From assembly GCA_934364985.1 (NCBI GenBank), contig CAKRMU010000007.1:1-64000 (forward strand): a DNA stretch of 64,000 nt. Direction: 5' to 3'. The notes below the pieces were generated by a model, which was not told the origin of the DNA, ran no database searches, and saw only the letters and a list, made by a program, of their open reading frames with translations. The position numbers and the translations under genes were made by a program. Positions 1 through 9,529 of the stretch are shown in pieces (the first letter of the stretch is position 1; every line of letters begins with the position of its first letter). Source of the stretch: an uncultured Porphyromonas sp. GTDB taxonomy: Bacteria; Bacteroidota; Bacteroidia; Bacteroidales; Porphyromonadaceae.

Positions 1-2268
1 GATCACCTACATATCACTACGGTAGATATCGGGAAGGGGGACCCTCTGAATATCGTATGTGGGGCCCCCAATGTAGCCGCCGGCGAAAAGGTAGTAGTGG
101 CTACAATTGGTACAGAGCTATACCAAGGTGACGAAAGCTTTACGATTAAAAAAGGTAAGATACGCGGGGAGGTATCTGAGGGAATGCTATGTGCGGCTGA
201 CGAGATCGGCTTAGGCGGAGATCATTCAGGCATTATGGTCCTGAACGATGATACGGTAGTGGGGACACCTGCAGCCGAATATTTCGGAGTGACAACAGAC
301 TACGTCATCGAGGTCGATATTACCCCTAATAGAGTGGATGCGACCTCTCACTATGGCGTAGCACGCGATCTTTATGCATACCTTAAGAGCCATGGCTACG
401 AGACGGCATTGCGGAAACCGGACCTCTCAGATATCCCTCTTAGTAACGAGGAACCCATAAAACTATCTCTCGAAGCACCCGAGGCTTGTCACCGCTATAT
501 GGGATTGGTGATCAAGGATATGCAGGTGGCTGAGAGCCCTCGTTGGCTTAAGGATCGGCTGGCAATGATAGGTCAGCGAAGCATTAATAACGTTGTGGAT
601 GTTGCTAATTATGTCCTTTTTGAATTAGGTCAACCGTTGCATACTTTTGACTTATCTAAAGTCGATGGAGAGAGCGTTCGGGTACGTTTTGCTACCGAAG
701 GCGAACCACTCACGCTCCTTGATGGTACAACGATTGAGCTTACTCCCAAAGACTTAGTCATCGCTGACGAGCATCAGCCTATGTGCCTTGCAGGCGTCAT
801 GGGTGGCGTTTACTCGGGTGTGACAGAGGAGACGCACGATATGTTTTTGGAGGTAGCTACATTCCACCCCACCTATGTACGGAAAAGTGCACGCAGATTT
901 GGGATTAGTTCGGATGCTTCATTTAGATATGAGAGAGGTCTTGACCCCAATCAATTACCAGAAGCGATGCAGAGAGCCGTGGGCTTGATTTTAGAAGTCA
1001 CTGGAGGTAGAGTAGCAAGTAAAGTATATGACATTTACCCCACGGAGCAAAAGCCTTATAGCATCTCACTCTCGCTTAATAAGCTCCACGACCTCACAGG
1101 GTTAGATATCCCTAAAGAGAAAACCCTATTGATACTTGACTCTTTGGAGATAAAAGTGGTAGAGGATAGCAACGATGTGCTACAACTTGAGGTGCCTCGG
1201 TACCGATATGATGTCACACGCGATATCGATGTGGTTGAGGAAATACTGAGGATTTATGGCTACAACGAATACCCCAAAGATGACCATCTCTCTAGTACGA
1301 TAAGCGTAAAAAGCCCCACAGATATCAGTGTGGCAATGCAGAAAAGGATCAGCGAGCAACTGACAGGTGCCGGATTTAATGAAATCCTTAATAACTCACT
1401 CTCAAAAGCAAGTTATTACACGGAGGAGATCCAAAAGAAGCAAGCCGTACAAGTGATGAACCCACTCTCTAATGACCTGTCTACTATGAGGATGACCCTC
1501 ATGTACGGAGGCTTAGAGACCATTAACTTTAACCTCAATAGGCAGGCAAGCGGTATCAGGCTATACGAATTCGGTAATTGCTATCGCATTGCTAACGAAG
1601 AGGAAAAGACTGACCTCAATGGCTACCGCGAGGACTTCAGACTTGGCGTTTGGATGACCGGCGACCAACAGAGTACTTATTGGAATCGAAAGGATTACAC
1701 GACTTCGGTATTTGAGCTCAAAGCTGTCGTCCTAAACGTCCTCAGCAGGATGGGTCTCACTGACCGCGAATTTGAGAGTACCCGGGAGACGGATACCCGC
1801 CTCTTTGATGCTTGTGAAGTGCTTTCACTAAGAGGAGGAGGCGAGATTGCAAGATGGGGATTAGTCCATCAGGAGATCTTAAAACGTATGGACATCGATT
1901 GTCCGGTATATTTTGCCGAGATCGAATGGCACCCCATCATGCAACGAGTAACCAATAAGGAGATTAAGCTAAAACCGATAGCACGATTCCCGATTGTCAA
2001 GCGAGACTTCGCTCTACTTATCAATAAAGAAGTAAGCTTTGCAGATATTGAGCGAATCTCAAGGAAAGCCGGCGGTAAGCTCGTCAAGACCATAACCCTT
2101 TTTGATGTCTACGAAGACTCAAGGCATTTAGAGGAGGGTATGAAGTCGTATGCCGTAACCTTTGGATTGCAAAACCCTGAGGAGACACTTTCGGACAAAC
2201 AGATAGACAAAATAATGAATAAGATATACGAGGCACTGAATAAAGAATTGGGTGCTACATTAAGGTAA
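1..2268 (+). CDS. pheT: Phenylalanine--tRNA ligase beta subunit, 5' end cut by window
   Basis: PheT pairs with PheS to charge tRNA-Phe in the cytoplasm. The reading frame is open from base 1, so the GTG at 97 is internal and the true start lies outside the window; about 756 codons are present of the usual ~800. The first ~100 codons hold the tRNA-binding OB domain (CGAPNVAAG near codons 21-29). The B3/4 and B5 core follows (GQRSINNVVDVANYVL, SARRFGISSDASFRYERG). The last ~95 residues are the FDX-ACB anticodon-binding domain (RFPIVKRDFAL). yebC starts 10 bp downstream and is probably co-transcribed. No frameshift is seen. Confidence 0.96.
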   Translation, partial: DHLHITTVDIGKGDPLNIVCGAPNVAAGEKVVVATIGTELYQGDESFTIKKGKIRGEVSEGMLCAADEIGLGGDHSGIMVLNDDTVVGTPAAEYFGVTTDYVIEVDITPNRVDATSHYGVARDLYAYLKSHGYETALRKPDLSDIPLSNEEPIKLSLEAPEACHRYMGLVIKDMQVAESPRWLKDRLAMIGQRSINNVVDVANYVLFELGQPLHTFDLSKVDGESVRVRFATEGEPLTLLDGTTIELTPKDLVIADEHQPMCLAGVMGGVYSGVTEETHDMFLEVATFHPTYVRKSARRFGISSDASFRYERGLDPNQLPEAMQRAVGLILEVTGGRVASKVYDIYPTEQKPYSISLSLNKLHDLTGLDIPKEKTLLILDSLEIKVVEDSNDVLQLEVPRYRYDVTRDIDVVEEILRIYGYNEYPKDDHLSSTISVKSPTDISVAMQKRISEQLTGAGFNEILNNSLSKASYYTEEIQKKQAVQVMNPLSNDLSTMRMTLMYGGLETINFNLNRQASGIRLYEFGNCYRIANEEEKTDLNGYREDFRLGVWMTGDQQSTYWNRKDYTTSVFELKAVVLNVLSRMGLTDREFESTRETDTRLFDACEVLSLRGGGEIARWGLVHQEILKRMDIDCPVYFAEIEWHPIMQRVTNKEIKLKPIARFPIVKRDFALLINKEVSFADIERISRKAGGKLVKTITLFDVYEDSRHLEEGMKSYAVTFGLQNPEETLSDKQIDKIMNKIYEALNKELGATLR

Positions 2269-2278
2269 TATAACACGT

Positions 2279-3001
2279 ATGGGAAGAGCATTTGAATATC
2301 GCAAGGCACGCAAATTAGCCCGCTGGGGTAATATGGCACGCACCTTTACAAAGCTATCAAAAGAGATCACCATTGCCGTTAAGGCAGGAGGGCCCGATCC
2401 TGATACCAACCCCCGCTTAAGGCTGTTGATCCAGACCTCTAAAAAGGAGAATATGCCTAAGGATAATGTGGAGCGAGCAATAAAGAAAGCCACTGACAAG
2501 GACTTTACAGACTATAAAGAAGTTAACTTTGAGGGGTATGCTCCACACGGTATAGCTGTATTCGTTGAGACCGCAACAGACAACAACACAAGGACTGTTG
2601 CCAATGTACGGAGCTATTTTAATAAGTGTGGGGGCTCTCTTGGTACGTCAGGGAGTGTCGAGTTTATGTTTGAGCATCTCGCCATATTTCACGTAGTCAA
2701 GAAGGCAGATGCAGATATCGAAGAACTCCTTTTGGAGCTTATCGACTTCGGTGTTGAGGATATTGACGAGGACGAAGGTGAGCTAATCATCACCGGTGAC
2801 TTTGCATCTAACGCTGCCATTCAGGCACACTTAGAGGAGATGGGATACGAGATTACCAGCTCCGAATTTGTGAGAGAGCCTATGGACTATAAGCAACTTA
2901 CCCCTGAAGAGAGGGCAGATGTCGAGAAGCTTATTGAGAAACTTGAGGAAGACGAAGATGTACAAAACGTTTTCCACAATATGGCCGAAGAGGAAGCTTA
3001 A
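2279..3001 (+). CDS. YebC/PmpR family protein
   Basis: This 240-aa protein shows the YebC hallmark N-terminus (MGRAFEYRKARKLARWGNM), the segment AGGPDPDTNPRLR and the acidic C-terminal domain. Members have been described as transcriptional regulators and, more recently, as factors that rescue ribosomes stalled on difficult peptides; the sequence does not decide between these roles. Length is normal for the family. It lies between pheT and mfd on the same strand, 10 bp after pheT and 60 bp before mfd, so the three may form one transcription unit. Confidence 0.93.
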   Translation: MGRAFEYRKARKLARWGNMARTFTKLSKEITIAVKAGGPDPDTNPRLRLLIQTSKKENMPKDNVERAIKKATDKDFTDYKEVNFEGYAPHGIAVFVETATDNNTRTVANVRSYFNKCGGSLGTSGSVEFMFEHLAIFHVVKKADADIEELLLELIDFGVEDIDEDEGELIITGDFASNAAIQAHLEEMGYEITSSEFVREPMDYKQLTPEERADVEKLIEKLEEDEDVQNVFHNMAEEEA

Positions 3002-3061
3002 TTGCTTCACTCCTTTTGTTGTCTTGACACAATCAATCGGAGCTTAGGAGACACGTAGACA

Positions 3062-6000
3062 TTGGATATTTCAACTCCTCAATTACTCAAAGAGCGATTT
3101 AATCAGAGCATAAGTCTTCGATCGCTAAAGACCTATATCGGAAAAGGCGTTAAAGGAATTGCTGTGGAAGGGCTTCAAGGTTCCGCCACAGCACTTCTTT
3201 TGAATGCACTTATCGACATAGGGCGATATATGCTTATCATTGCCCGCGATGCCGAACAAGCGGCATACCTTCATAACGACTTAGCAAAACTTAATAGCGA
3301 AGAGCAAGTCTATTATTATCCCTCACTCTACAAGAAAGCAATTAGATATGGGCACGTAGACACAGCGAACGAAGTCGTTAGAAGTGAGCTACTCGAGCTA
3401 TTACGAAATCACCATCAGCCTCAGATGATTGTCACATTTCCGGAGGCTCTTATCGAGGGAGTGGTCAAAGAGGATACCTACGAGGAGGGACGCCTACAAT
3501 TCAAAATCGGCACAGAAGTAGACCGCACTTGGCTTCGAGAGAAACTGTGGACAATGGGTTTTGAAGAGCGGGATTATGTGTATGCTCCAGGGGACTTTGC
3601 AGTACGTGGAAGCATCATTGATATCTATTCATTTGCCTCTGAATTCCCGATACGTCTGGATTTCTTTGACACCGAATTGGAGAGTATTCGGAGGTTTGAT
3701 CCTGAAAGTCAGCTCTCCTATGAGCCCATTTCAGAGGTGACGATATTGGCATCGTTTTCAGAGGATAGCACTAATCTTTGCTCGTTTCTTTCGCTATTAC
3801 CAGATGATTTATTGGTATATATCGATCAAGAAAAATACCTCTTTGATAGTTTCCAGACCACCTATTCGACCCCTCCAATACGTCCTGAGGACAATGCTTT
3901 CACCTCCATTACAGCCATCCAAAACGTGCTAATAGAGCCTGCGATATTGCGTGATGAGCTACTAAGGCATCAGGTAATAGCTTCTAACCCATCCCCAAAG
4001 ACGACGTCACGGGCTATCTCCTTTGGGCAATTGCCGGAACCCCTGTTTCACAAGAATTTTGACCTCCTCTCCGAGCAACTCATAAAGTACAAAACGATGG
4101 GGTATCTCACGGCTATTATGAGCGACCAAGAGGGACAATTTGAACGTCTTAATTCGATTTTCGCAGAGCAGGGTAGAGGTGTTGACTTCACCCCAATGCG
4201 ACCTACGCTACATACAGGGTTTATCGATGACGATCTTAAAATAGCATTATTCACCGACCACTCTATCTTTGAGCGGTACCACAATTACAAGCTCCGAAGC
4301 GATAAGATCCGAAAAAGCCGAGCCGTATTGTCGCTAAAAGACATCCAAAGTTTTGAATACGGAGATTATGTTGTCCACCAAAACTACGGCATAGCTACCT
4401 TTGGAGGGTTATTTACTATCGAGCAAAATGGAAAGCAAAAGGAGACTGTCAGGCTCAATTTTCAGGGAGGTGACAGCGTCTATGTCTCGATACACGCCCT
4501 CAATCATATCTCTAAATACAAGAGCAAAGATAGCGACGAGGTCCCACGACTTAGTAAATTAGGCGGGTCGGCTTGGGATAATCTTAAAGAACGCACTAAG
4601 AAAAAGGTCAAGGAGATTGCTCGCAATCTCATCAAGCTTTATGCCGAAAGGCTTAAAGTCAAGGGGTATGCTTTTTCGCCAGATAGTTACCTACAAAAAG
4701 AGCTTGAGGCCTCATTTATGTACGAGGACACTCCAGATCAAGAACAGGCGACTAAGGATGTCAAAGCCGATATGGAGAGTAATATCCCCATGGATCGTTT
4801 GATATGCGGGGACGTAGGTTTCGGGAAAACGGAAATTGCTATTCGGGCAGCCTTCAAAGCGGCTACGGATGGTAAGCAGGTAGCAGTATTAGTTCCCACC
4901 ACCGTTTTGGCATACCAGCATTTTCGCACATTTCGTAAGCGTCTAAAAGAATTCCCCGTTACCATTGACTACCTTAGCCAAGCTCGTACACCCAAAGAGC
5001 GAAAAGAGGTCATAGAAAAATTGAAAGAGGGGGGCATCGATATCATTATCGGCACGCACACTATTACGGGAAAGAGCGTGACGTTTCGCGACTTAGGACT
5101 TTTGATTATTGACGAAGAACAAAAGTTTGGTGTCGCTGTCAAAGAACGTTTAAGGGAAATGCGTTCGCACATAGATACCCTAACGATGACCGCCACACCC
5201 ATACCCCGAACGCTACAATTCTCACTCATGGGAGCACGCGATCTCTCTAATATTACCACTCCTCCGCCCAATAGGTACCCGATACGTACCGAACACCTAC
5301 TCTATGATATCGAGGTACTTGCTGAGGCTATAAACGCAGAATTAGCCCGCGATGGTCAAGTATTTTTCATCCATAATCGGATACATAATATATACGATAT
5401 AGCTCGCGATATTGAGAAAGCTGTACCCGGTATTAGGATTGCAATAGGGCATGGGCAAATCCCAGCCAAGGAGTTAGAGAAAACGCTTTTGGCATTCGTG
5501 AACCACGAGTACGACCTTCTGCTTGCGACTACTATCGTCGAGAATGGTATTGATGTCCCTAATGCTAATACCATCATCATCAACGACGCTCAGCGGTTTG
5601 GGCTAAGCGACCTCCACCAATTACGGGGACGCGTGGGGCGTGGTGATCGCCGTGCCTACTGCTTATTGCTGACACCTCCGTTGGAGAATTTAACACCTAA
5701 TGCCAAACGAAGGATGCAAAGCATCACCTCTTTTTCCGAATTAGGAAGTGGCATGAATATCGCTATGCAAGACCTTGATATACGAGGAGCTGGCAACTTA
5801 TTGGGGTCAGAGCAAAGCGGTTTTATTGCAGATCTCGGATTTGAGACCTACAAACGGATTTTAGACGAAGCTGTAATGGAGCTTAAAGATAGTGAGTTTT
5901 ACGAAGAGCTTCAAACGGAAAATGAGAGCCCCACAGCATCGAAAGAATATGTTTACGAAACCATCGTAGAGACTGATGCTGAAGCCTATTTCCCACAGAT

Positions 6001-6403
6001 ATATGTACCTGGTGATAACGAGCGTATCCAGCTGTACCGCGAATTAGAATCGCTCCAAAACGAAAAGGATATTACGGTGTACCGCAACCACTTAATTGAT
6101 CGATTTGGTGAGCTGCCTGTCGAAGCCGAAGAGCTCCTATCTGTTGTAGAGCTTCGCATATTAGCTAAGCATTGTGGTATTGAGCGAATAGTACACAAGC
6201 AGGGGCTACTCAAGCTTTATTTCGTTTCAAATAGGTCAAGTGGCTTCTACAAGAGTGCTCTTTTTGCTCGTCTACTGAATAACATCACAAAAAATGGTAA
6301 GAACCTAAACCTCAAAGAGGAGAATGGCAAACTCCTCTTAACGTCAAAGAATATCAATAGGATTGGGGAAGCACATACGTTGCTCACAACATTATCAGAG
6401 TAG
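3062..6403 (+). CDS. mfd: Transcription-repair coupling factor Mfd
   Basis: Mfd is an ATP-dependent translocase that removes RNA polymerase stalled at DNA lesions and recruits UvrA. The 1113-aa product has the UvrB-homology N-terminal part, the RNA-polymerase interaction domain near residues 430-500 (DYVVHQNYGIATFGG), and the superfamily 2 helicase motor: Walker A GDVGFGKTEIA, DEEQ box IIDEEQKFGV, TATPIPRTLQ, and motif VI QLRGRVGRGDRRAYC. A TRCF C-terminal domain completes it. The start is a TTG; an in-frame stop sits two codons upstream, so no longer form is possible. Only a short A/T-rich stretch follows the stop. Confidence 0.96.
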   Translation: MDISTPQLLKERFNQSISLRSLKTYIGKGVKGIAVEGLQGSATALLLNALIDIGRYMLIIARDAEQAAYLHNDLAKLNSEEQVYYYPSLYKKAIRYGHVDTANEVVRSELLELLRNHHQPQMIVTFPEALIEGVVKEDTYEEGRLQFKIGTEVDRTWLREKLWTMGFEERDYVYAPGDFAVRGSIIDIYSFASEFPIRLDFFDTELESIRRFDPESQLSYEPISEVTILASFSEDSTNLCSFLSLLPDDLLVYIDQEKYLFDSFQTTYSTPPIRPEDNAFTSITAIQNVLIEPAILRDELLRHQVIASNPSPKTTSRAISFGQLPEPLFHKNFDLLSEQLIKYKTMGYLTAIMSDQEGQFERLNSIFAEQGRGVDFTPMRPTLHTGFIDDDLKIALFTDHSIFERYHNYKLRSDKIRKSRAVLSLKDIQSFEYGDYVVHQNYGIATFGGLFTIEQNGKQKETVRLNFQGGDSVYVSIHALNHISKYKSKDSDEVPRLSKLGGSAWDNLKERTKKKVKEIARNLIKLYAERLKVKGYAFSPDSYLQKELEASFMYEDTPDQEQATKDVKADMESNIPMDRLICGDVGFGKTEIAIRAAFKAATDGKQVAVLVPTTVLAYQHFRTFRKRLKEFPVTIDYLSQARTPKERKEVIEKLKEGGIDIIIGTHTITGKSVTFRDLGLLIIDEEQKFGVAVKERLREMRSHIDTLTMTATPIPRTLQFSLMGARDLSNITTPPPNRYPIRTEHLLYDIEVLAEAINAELARDGQVFFIHNRIHNIYDIARDIEKAVPGIRIAIGHGQIPAKELEKTLLAFVNHEYDLLLATTIVENGIDVPNANTIIINDAQRFGLSDLHQLRGRVGRGDRRAYCLLLTPPLENLTPNAKRRMQSITSFSELGSGMNIAMQDLDIRGAGNLLGSEQSGFIADLGFETYKRILDEAVMELKDSEFYEELQTENESPTASKEYVYETIVETDAEAYFPQIYVPGDNERIQLYRELESLQNEKDITVYRNHLIDRFGELPVEAEELLSVVELRILAKHCGIERIVHKQGLLKLYFVSNRSSGFYKSALFARLLNNITKNGKNLNLKEENGKLLLTSKNINRIGEAHTLLTTLSE

Positions 6404-6506
6404 AATAATATCTCTACAAATAAAGGGATGAACATAATTAGCAACGAGAATTTTGTGCTTATGTGAGAAAAAATCTGTATGTTAGCAGTGCAATAGGAGC
6501 AATGGC

Positions 6507-6514
6507 TACTTTTG
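6507..6514 (+). promoter_or_regulatory. Candidate -7 box for the small HTH-like gene
   Basis: TACTTTTG matches the Bacteroidota -7 consensus TAnnTTTG and lies 47 bp before the ATG at 6561. No clear TTTG is seen at the -33 position, so the call rests on one box. Confidence 0.45.
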
Positions 6515-6560
6515 CATTGTAAATAACCATTTTTGTATCACCGATAATACCGATTACATT

Positions 6561-6815
6561 ATGACCAAGACACTTACATTCAACGAACTAAGAGCATTTA
6601 AGAATAGTTTACCACATGGCACCATTGCTCGTATAGCCGATGAGCTTGGGCTAAAAGAAGAGACTGTTCGTAATTACTTCGGTGGAAGTAATTTTACTGA
6701 AGGCGAACCTACAGGTGCTCATTTAGAGCCGGGTCCTGATGGGGGTGTGGTCGTACTTGATGACCTGACAATTTGGGATAAAGCCAATGAAATACTCCAA
6801 GAAGTTAAGGAGTAA
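6561..6815 (+). CDS. Small HTH-like DNA-binding protein, function unknown
   Basis: This 84-aa protein has a predicted helix-turn-helix at its N-terminus: the segment HGTIARIADELGLKEETVRN resembles a LacI/Xre-type HTH (ARIADELGLKEETVRNYFGG). The middle is Gly/Pro-rich and the C-terminal ~20 residues form a short acidic helix. Similar small proteins occur in other Bacteroidota as unnamed DNA-binding proteins, from memory. It stands alone with its own candidate promoter and a strong terminator, which suggests an independently expressed regulator. Its target cannot be told from sequence. Confidence 0.75.
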   Translation: MTKTLTFNELRAFKNSLPHGTIARIADELGLKEETVRNYFGGSNFTEGEPTGAHLEPGPDGGVVVLDDLTIWDKANEILQEVKE

Positions 6816-6839
6816 CGGTCTCTTTTAATACAGAATAGT

Positions 6840-6875
6840 AGAGCTTTGAGGGTACCTCGAAGCTCTATTTTTTTC
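6840..6875 (+). terminator. Intrinsic terminator of the small HTH-like gene
   Basis: A 12-bp stem (AGAGCTTTGAGG / CCTCGAAGCTCT, one G-U pair) with a GTA loop is followed by a run of seven T. It begins 25 bp after the stop codon at 6815. Confidence 0.85.
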
Positions 6876-7040
6876 TAAAATAGGGGGGTATTCTTTCTAT
6901 TGTGGCGTCGGTAGCATTTTAGAGACATCATTTTCTTGTCGCTCTAAGATGGTATGCGTGTAATGCGACACTTGACCTTGAGCTAACGTCCTATCGATGA
7001 ATATCAATACTCGATGCCCTTTCCACTTTGCCATGAATGG

Positions 7041-7079
7041 AAAAAGAGTTCGTTGGGCACCTAAGTACCCAGCGAACTC
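7041..7079 (-). terminator. Intrinsic terminator of the M3 peptidase gene
   Basis: Read on the minus strand, a 15-bp stem with a four-base loop (arms 7065-7079 and 7046-7060, one G-U type mismatch) is followed by five T. It lies 29 bp past the stop at 7108. The 165 bases between this and the terminator at 6840-6875 show nothing recognisable. Confidence 0.85.
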
Positions 7080-7107
7080 AAAGACAAAAATGTAGTTAAC
7101 CTAAACT

Positions 7108-9252
7108 TTACTTTACGCCACGAGCTGGAAGTAGACTTGCTACATTAGGTTCAGCTAGACCTGTAAAGTCAGTAAATATCTTACTTAGATCCTCTGTATT
7201 ACCTTTTGATAAGAGCTTTTCACGGAAAGCTTTACCTACCTCCGGATTAAGAGCCCCATTAGTTGTAAAGTAGTCTGCTACGTTAACAGCCAATACCTCA
7301 GCCCATAAATAGCTGTAGTATCCGCAAGAATAACCGCCACCCCATACATGGTTAAAGTAGCTGGTACGATAGCGTGGAGGTATCTGGGCATTCAGTAAGT
7401 TGTACTCACGAAGTACGGTATTCTCAAGCTCCTCAACGTTATCCGCATTGATCGCATCCTCAGACGAAAGCATATGGAATGCTACATCACCAGTCGAAGC
7501 GGCTAAGTTCTCACCTAAAGCATAAGCAGCATGGTAATTAACAGACTCAAGCATCTTATTCTTAAGATCCTCTGGCATTGCCTCGCCTGTTTCGTAATGC
7601 TTAGCGTAGTTAGAGAAGATCTCAGGAACGCTTGCGAAGTATTCATTGAACTGTGATGGAAGCTCTACGAAGTCACGGAGTACAGCCGTACCACTTAGAC
7701 TTGAGTAATTAACCTTAGAGAACATTCCGTGAAGAGCATGTCCAAACTCGTGGAACATAGTCGTAACGTCGTCCCAAGAAATAAGGCTATGCTGCCCCTC
7801 AGGAGCCTTTGTAAAATTGCAGACATTATATATGATAGGAAGCTGGTTGTTTCGGTAGCTCTGTACTGCAAATTCGCTCATCCAAGCACCCCCACCCTTA
7901 GTAGGACGTCTGAATGGGTCGAAGTAGAATAATGCTACTTGCTCACCCGAATTACCATCGAGGACGTCAAAGACACGCACATCATCGTGGTAAACAGGCA
8001 GGTCAAACCGCTCCTGGAATTTCAGACCATAGACCCGCTCTGCCGCGTAAAATACACCATTCTTAAGTACGCTATCAACATCAAAGTAGGGCTTAACGTC
8101 GTTAGAATTAAAGTGATATTTCTCCTCCTTCATTTTAGCAGAGTAATAGAAGCGGTCATATGGTTGTAGCTCGAAGTCGCTACCCATAGTCTTACGAGCG
8201 TATGCCTCAATCTCCTCAGTCTCTCTCTTAGCTACGGGCAGGTATTCCTCGGTAAGCTTACTGAGGAAGTTGACTACCGTTTCCGGCGTCTTTGCCATTG
8301 TGTTCTGAAGAGCATACTCTGCGAAGTTATTGAAGCCAAGGATTTGACCTTTTTTAAGTCTCAACTGAGCCATTTCGGCAATGATAGGATAAGTATTCTT
8401 ATTCCCGGTATTGTCTGAGCGGTGTATTGAAGCATTGTAGACCTTTTCGCGAGTTGCCCTATTGTCTAATTTCTCCAAAATAGCTTGCTGAGTGGTATTG
8501 CTAATGACGATAGCATAGGGTGCAGAAATGTTTGAATCTGCCTCTGCATCAGCCTTACATTGGGCAATTTCACCCTCGTTTAGCCCTGCTAATTCCTCTA
8601 CGTTATCTATTGCAACAGTAGCTGCATTGCGGGCATCAATATTCATTTTCACAAAATCCTGCTCGAGGACAGCGAGTCTTGCATTGATCTTCTCTAGCTC
8701 TTTTTTCTGCTCCTCCGGCAAATTGGCACCTGCTCTTACAAAGCCATCGTAGATCTCTTGCAGGAGCTTTTTATCCTCACCTTGAAGCGTCTGGTACTCA
8801 TTGTCATACACGGTCTTTATTCGCTCAAATAAGGCTTGGTTAAAGGTAATTTCGTCACTCCAAGCAGTAAGCATTGGCACTACTTCGCTCTCAATAGCCT
8901 TAATCTCATCGGTACCATCTGCCCCGGAAACGGCGAAGAAAGTACCGGACACGCGAGATAGCAGTTTGCCACTATCCTCGTAAGGAAGTATCGTATTCTC
9001 AAAGGTAGGTGCCTCCGTATTCTCTACGATAGCCTTAATTTCTTGGCGTTGTTGCTCGATACCTGCCTCGAAAGCAGGCTTGTAATGCTCATTTTTGATT
9101 TGTGAGAAGTCTGGTGCATGGAATGCCAGTGTACTGGGCTCCTTGAATGGATTTCCTTCCATAGAATCTGCTTTATCTCCCTTACACCCAGTGGCGAGAA
9201 GAGCTATCCCTGCCAGGGCGCTTAGGAGCAATGTTTTGGTAATCTTTGTCAT
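7108..9252 (-). CDS. dcp: M3 family peptidyl-dipeptidase Dcp-like lipoprotein
   Basis: This is a zinc metallopeptidase of family M3 (Dcp/oligopeptidase A) that releases dipeptides or cleaves short peptides. The 714-aa product has a lipoprotein signal (lipobox LATGC, Cys at residue 23), so it is probably attached to a membrane outside the cytoplasm. The catalytic HExxH is in TMFHEFGHALHGMFS near residues 500-515, and the third ligand region follows. A periplasmic location fits peptide use by an asaccharolytic or peptide-fermenting anaerobe. The gene has its own promoter and terminator. Dcp and OpdA subgroups are hard to separate by eye, so the symbol is tentative. Confidence 0.9.
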   Translation of the reverse strand: MTKITKTLLLSALAGIALLATGCKGDKADSMEGNPFKEPSTLAFHAPDFSQIKNEHYKPAFEAGIEQQRQEIKAIVENTEAPTFENTILPYEDSGKLLSRVSGTFFAVSGADGTDEIKAIESEVVPMLTAWSDEITFNQALFERIKTVYDNEYQTLQGEDKKLLQEIYDGFVRAGANLPEEQKKELEKINARLAVLEQDFVKMNIDARNAATVAIDNVEELAGLNEGEIAQCKADAEADSNISAPYAIVISNTTQQAILEKLDNRATREKVYNASIHRSDNTGNKNTYPIIAEMAQLRLKKGQILGFNNFAEYALQNTMAKTPETVVNFLSKLTEEYLPVAKRETEEIEAYARKTMGSDFELQPYDRFYYSAKMKEEKYHFNSNDVKPYFDVDSVLKNGVFYAAERVYGLKFQERFDLPVYHDDVRVFDVLDGNSGEQVALFYFDPFRRPTKGGGAWMSEFAVQSYRNNQLPIIYNVCNFTKAPEGQHSLISWDDVTTMFHEFGHALHGMFSKVNYSSLSGTAVLRDFVELPSQFNEYFASVPEIFSNYAKHYETGEAMPEDLKNKMLESVNYHAAYALGENLAASTGDVAFHMLSSEDAINADNVEELENTVLREYNLLNAQIPPRYRTSYFNHVWGGGYSCGYYSYLWAEVLAVNVADYFTTNGALNPEVGKAFREKLLSKGNTEDLSKIFTDFTGLAEPNVASLLPARGVK

Positions 9253-9300
9253 AACTGTCTCTGTAATAGGTGTTAGTTATTGGTTATTAATATATTTCTA

Positions 9301-9308
9301 CAAATGTA
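9301..9308 (-). promoter_or_regulatory. Candidate -7 box of the M3 peptidase gene
   Basis: On the minus strand TACATTTG matches TAnnTTTG, 49 bp upstream of the start codon. No convincing -33 TTTG is visible. Confidence 0.45.
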
Positions 9309-9389
9309 CCTAAAAAACTAATACTATGGGGATTTTGACAAAGAAGAATCTCAAATAACGGATAAGGGTACACGGACTTACTCCCAAAC

Positions 9390-9473
9390 GGATATTCATA
9401 ATAAGCCGGAACGGAGACCCTATATTCGTCCCGGCTAATACCCTATATTCGTCGGAGCGTATTCCAGGTATTC
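9390..9473. repeat. 84-bp modular palindromic element, copy A
   Basis: Four 15-bp cores at 23-bp spacing: GGATATTCATAATAA, GGAGACCCTATATTC, TAATACCCTATATTC, GTATTCCAGGTATTC, separated by 8-bp spacers GCCGGAAC, GTCCCGGC and GTCGGAGC. It begins after the run CAAAC. This copy is among the more diverged; cores 2 and 3 face the same way and do not pair. It lies 56 bp beyond the 3' end of the AK/HSD gene and upstream of the M3 peptidase promoter. Confidence 0.85.
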
Positions 9474-9529
9474 ATTTTTTCATTGTACTTGACTTGATTA
9501 AAGGCAAACGACCACAATGGGTTACATGA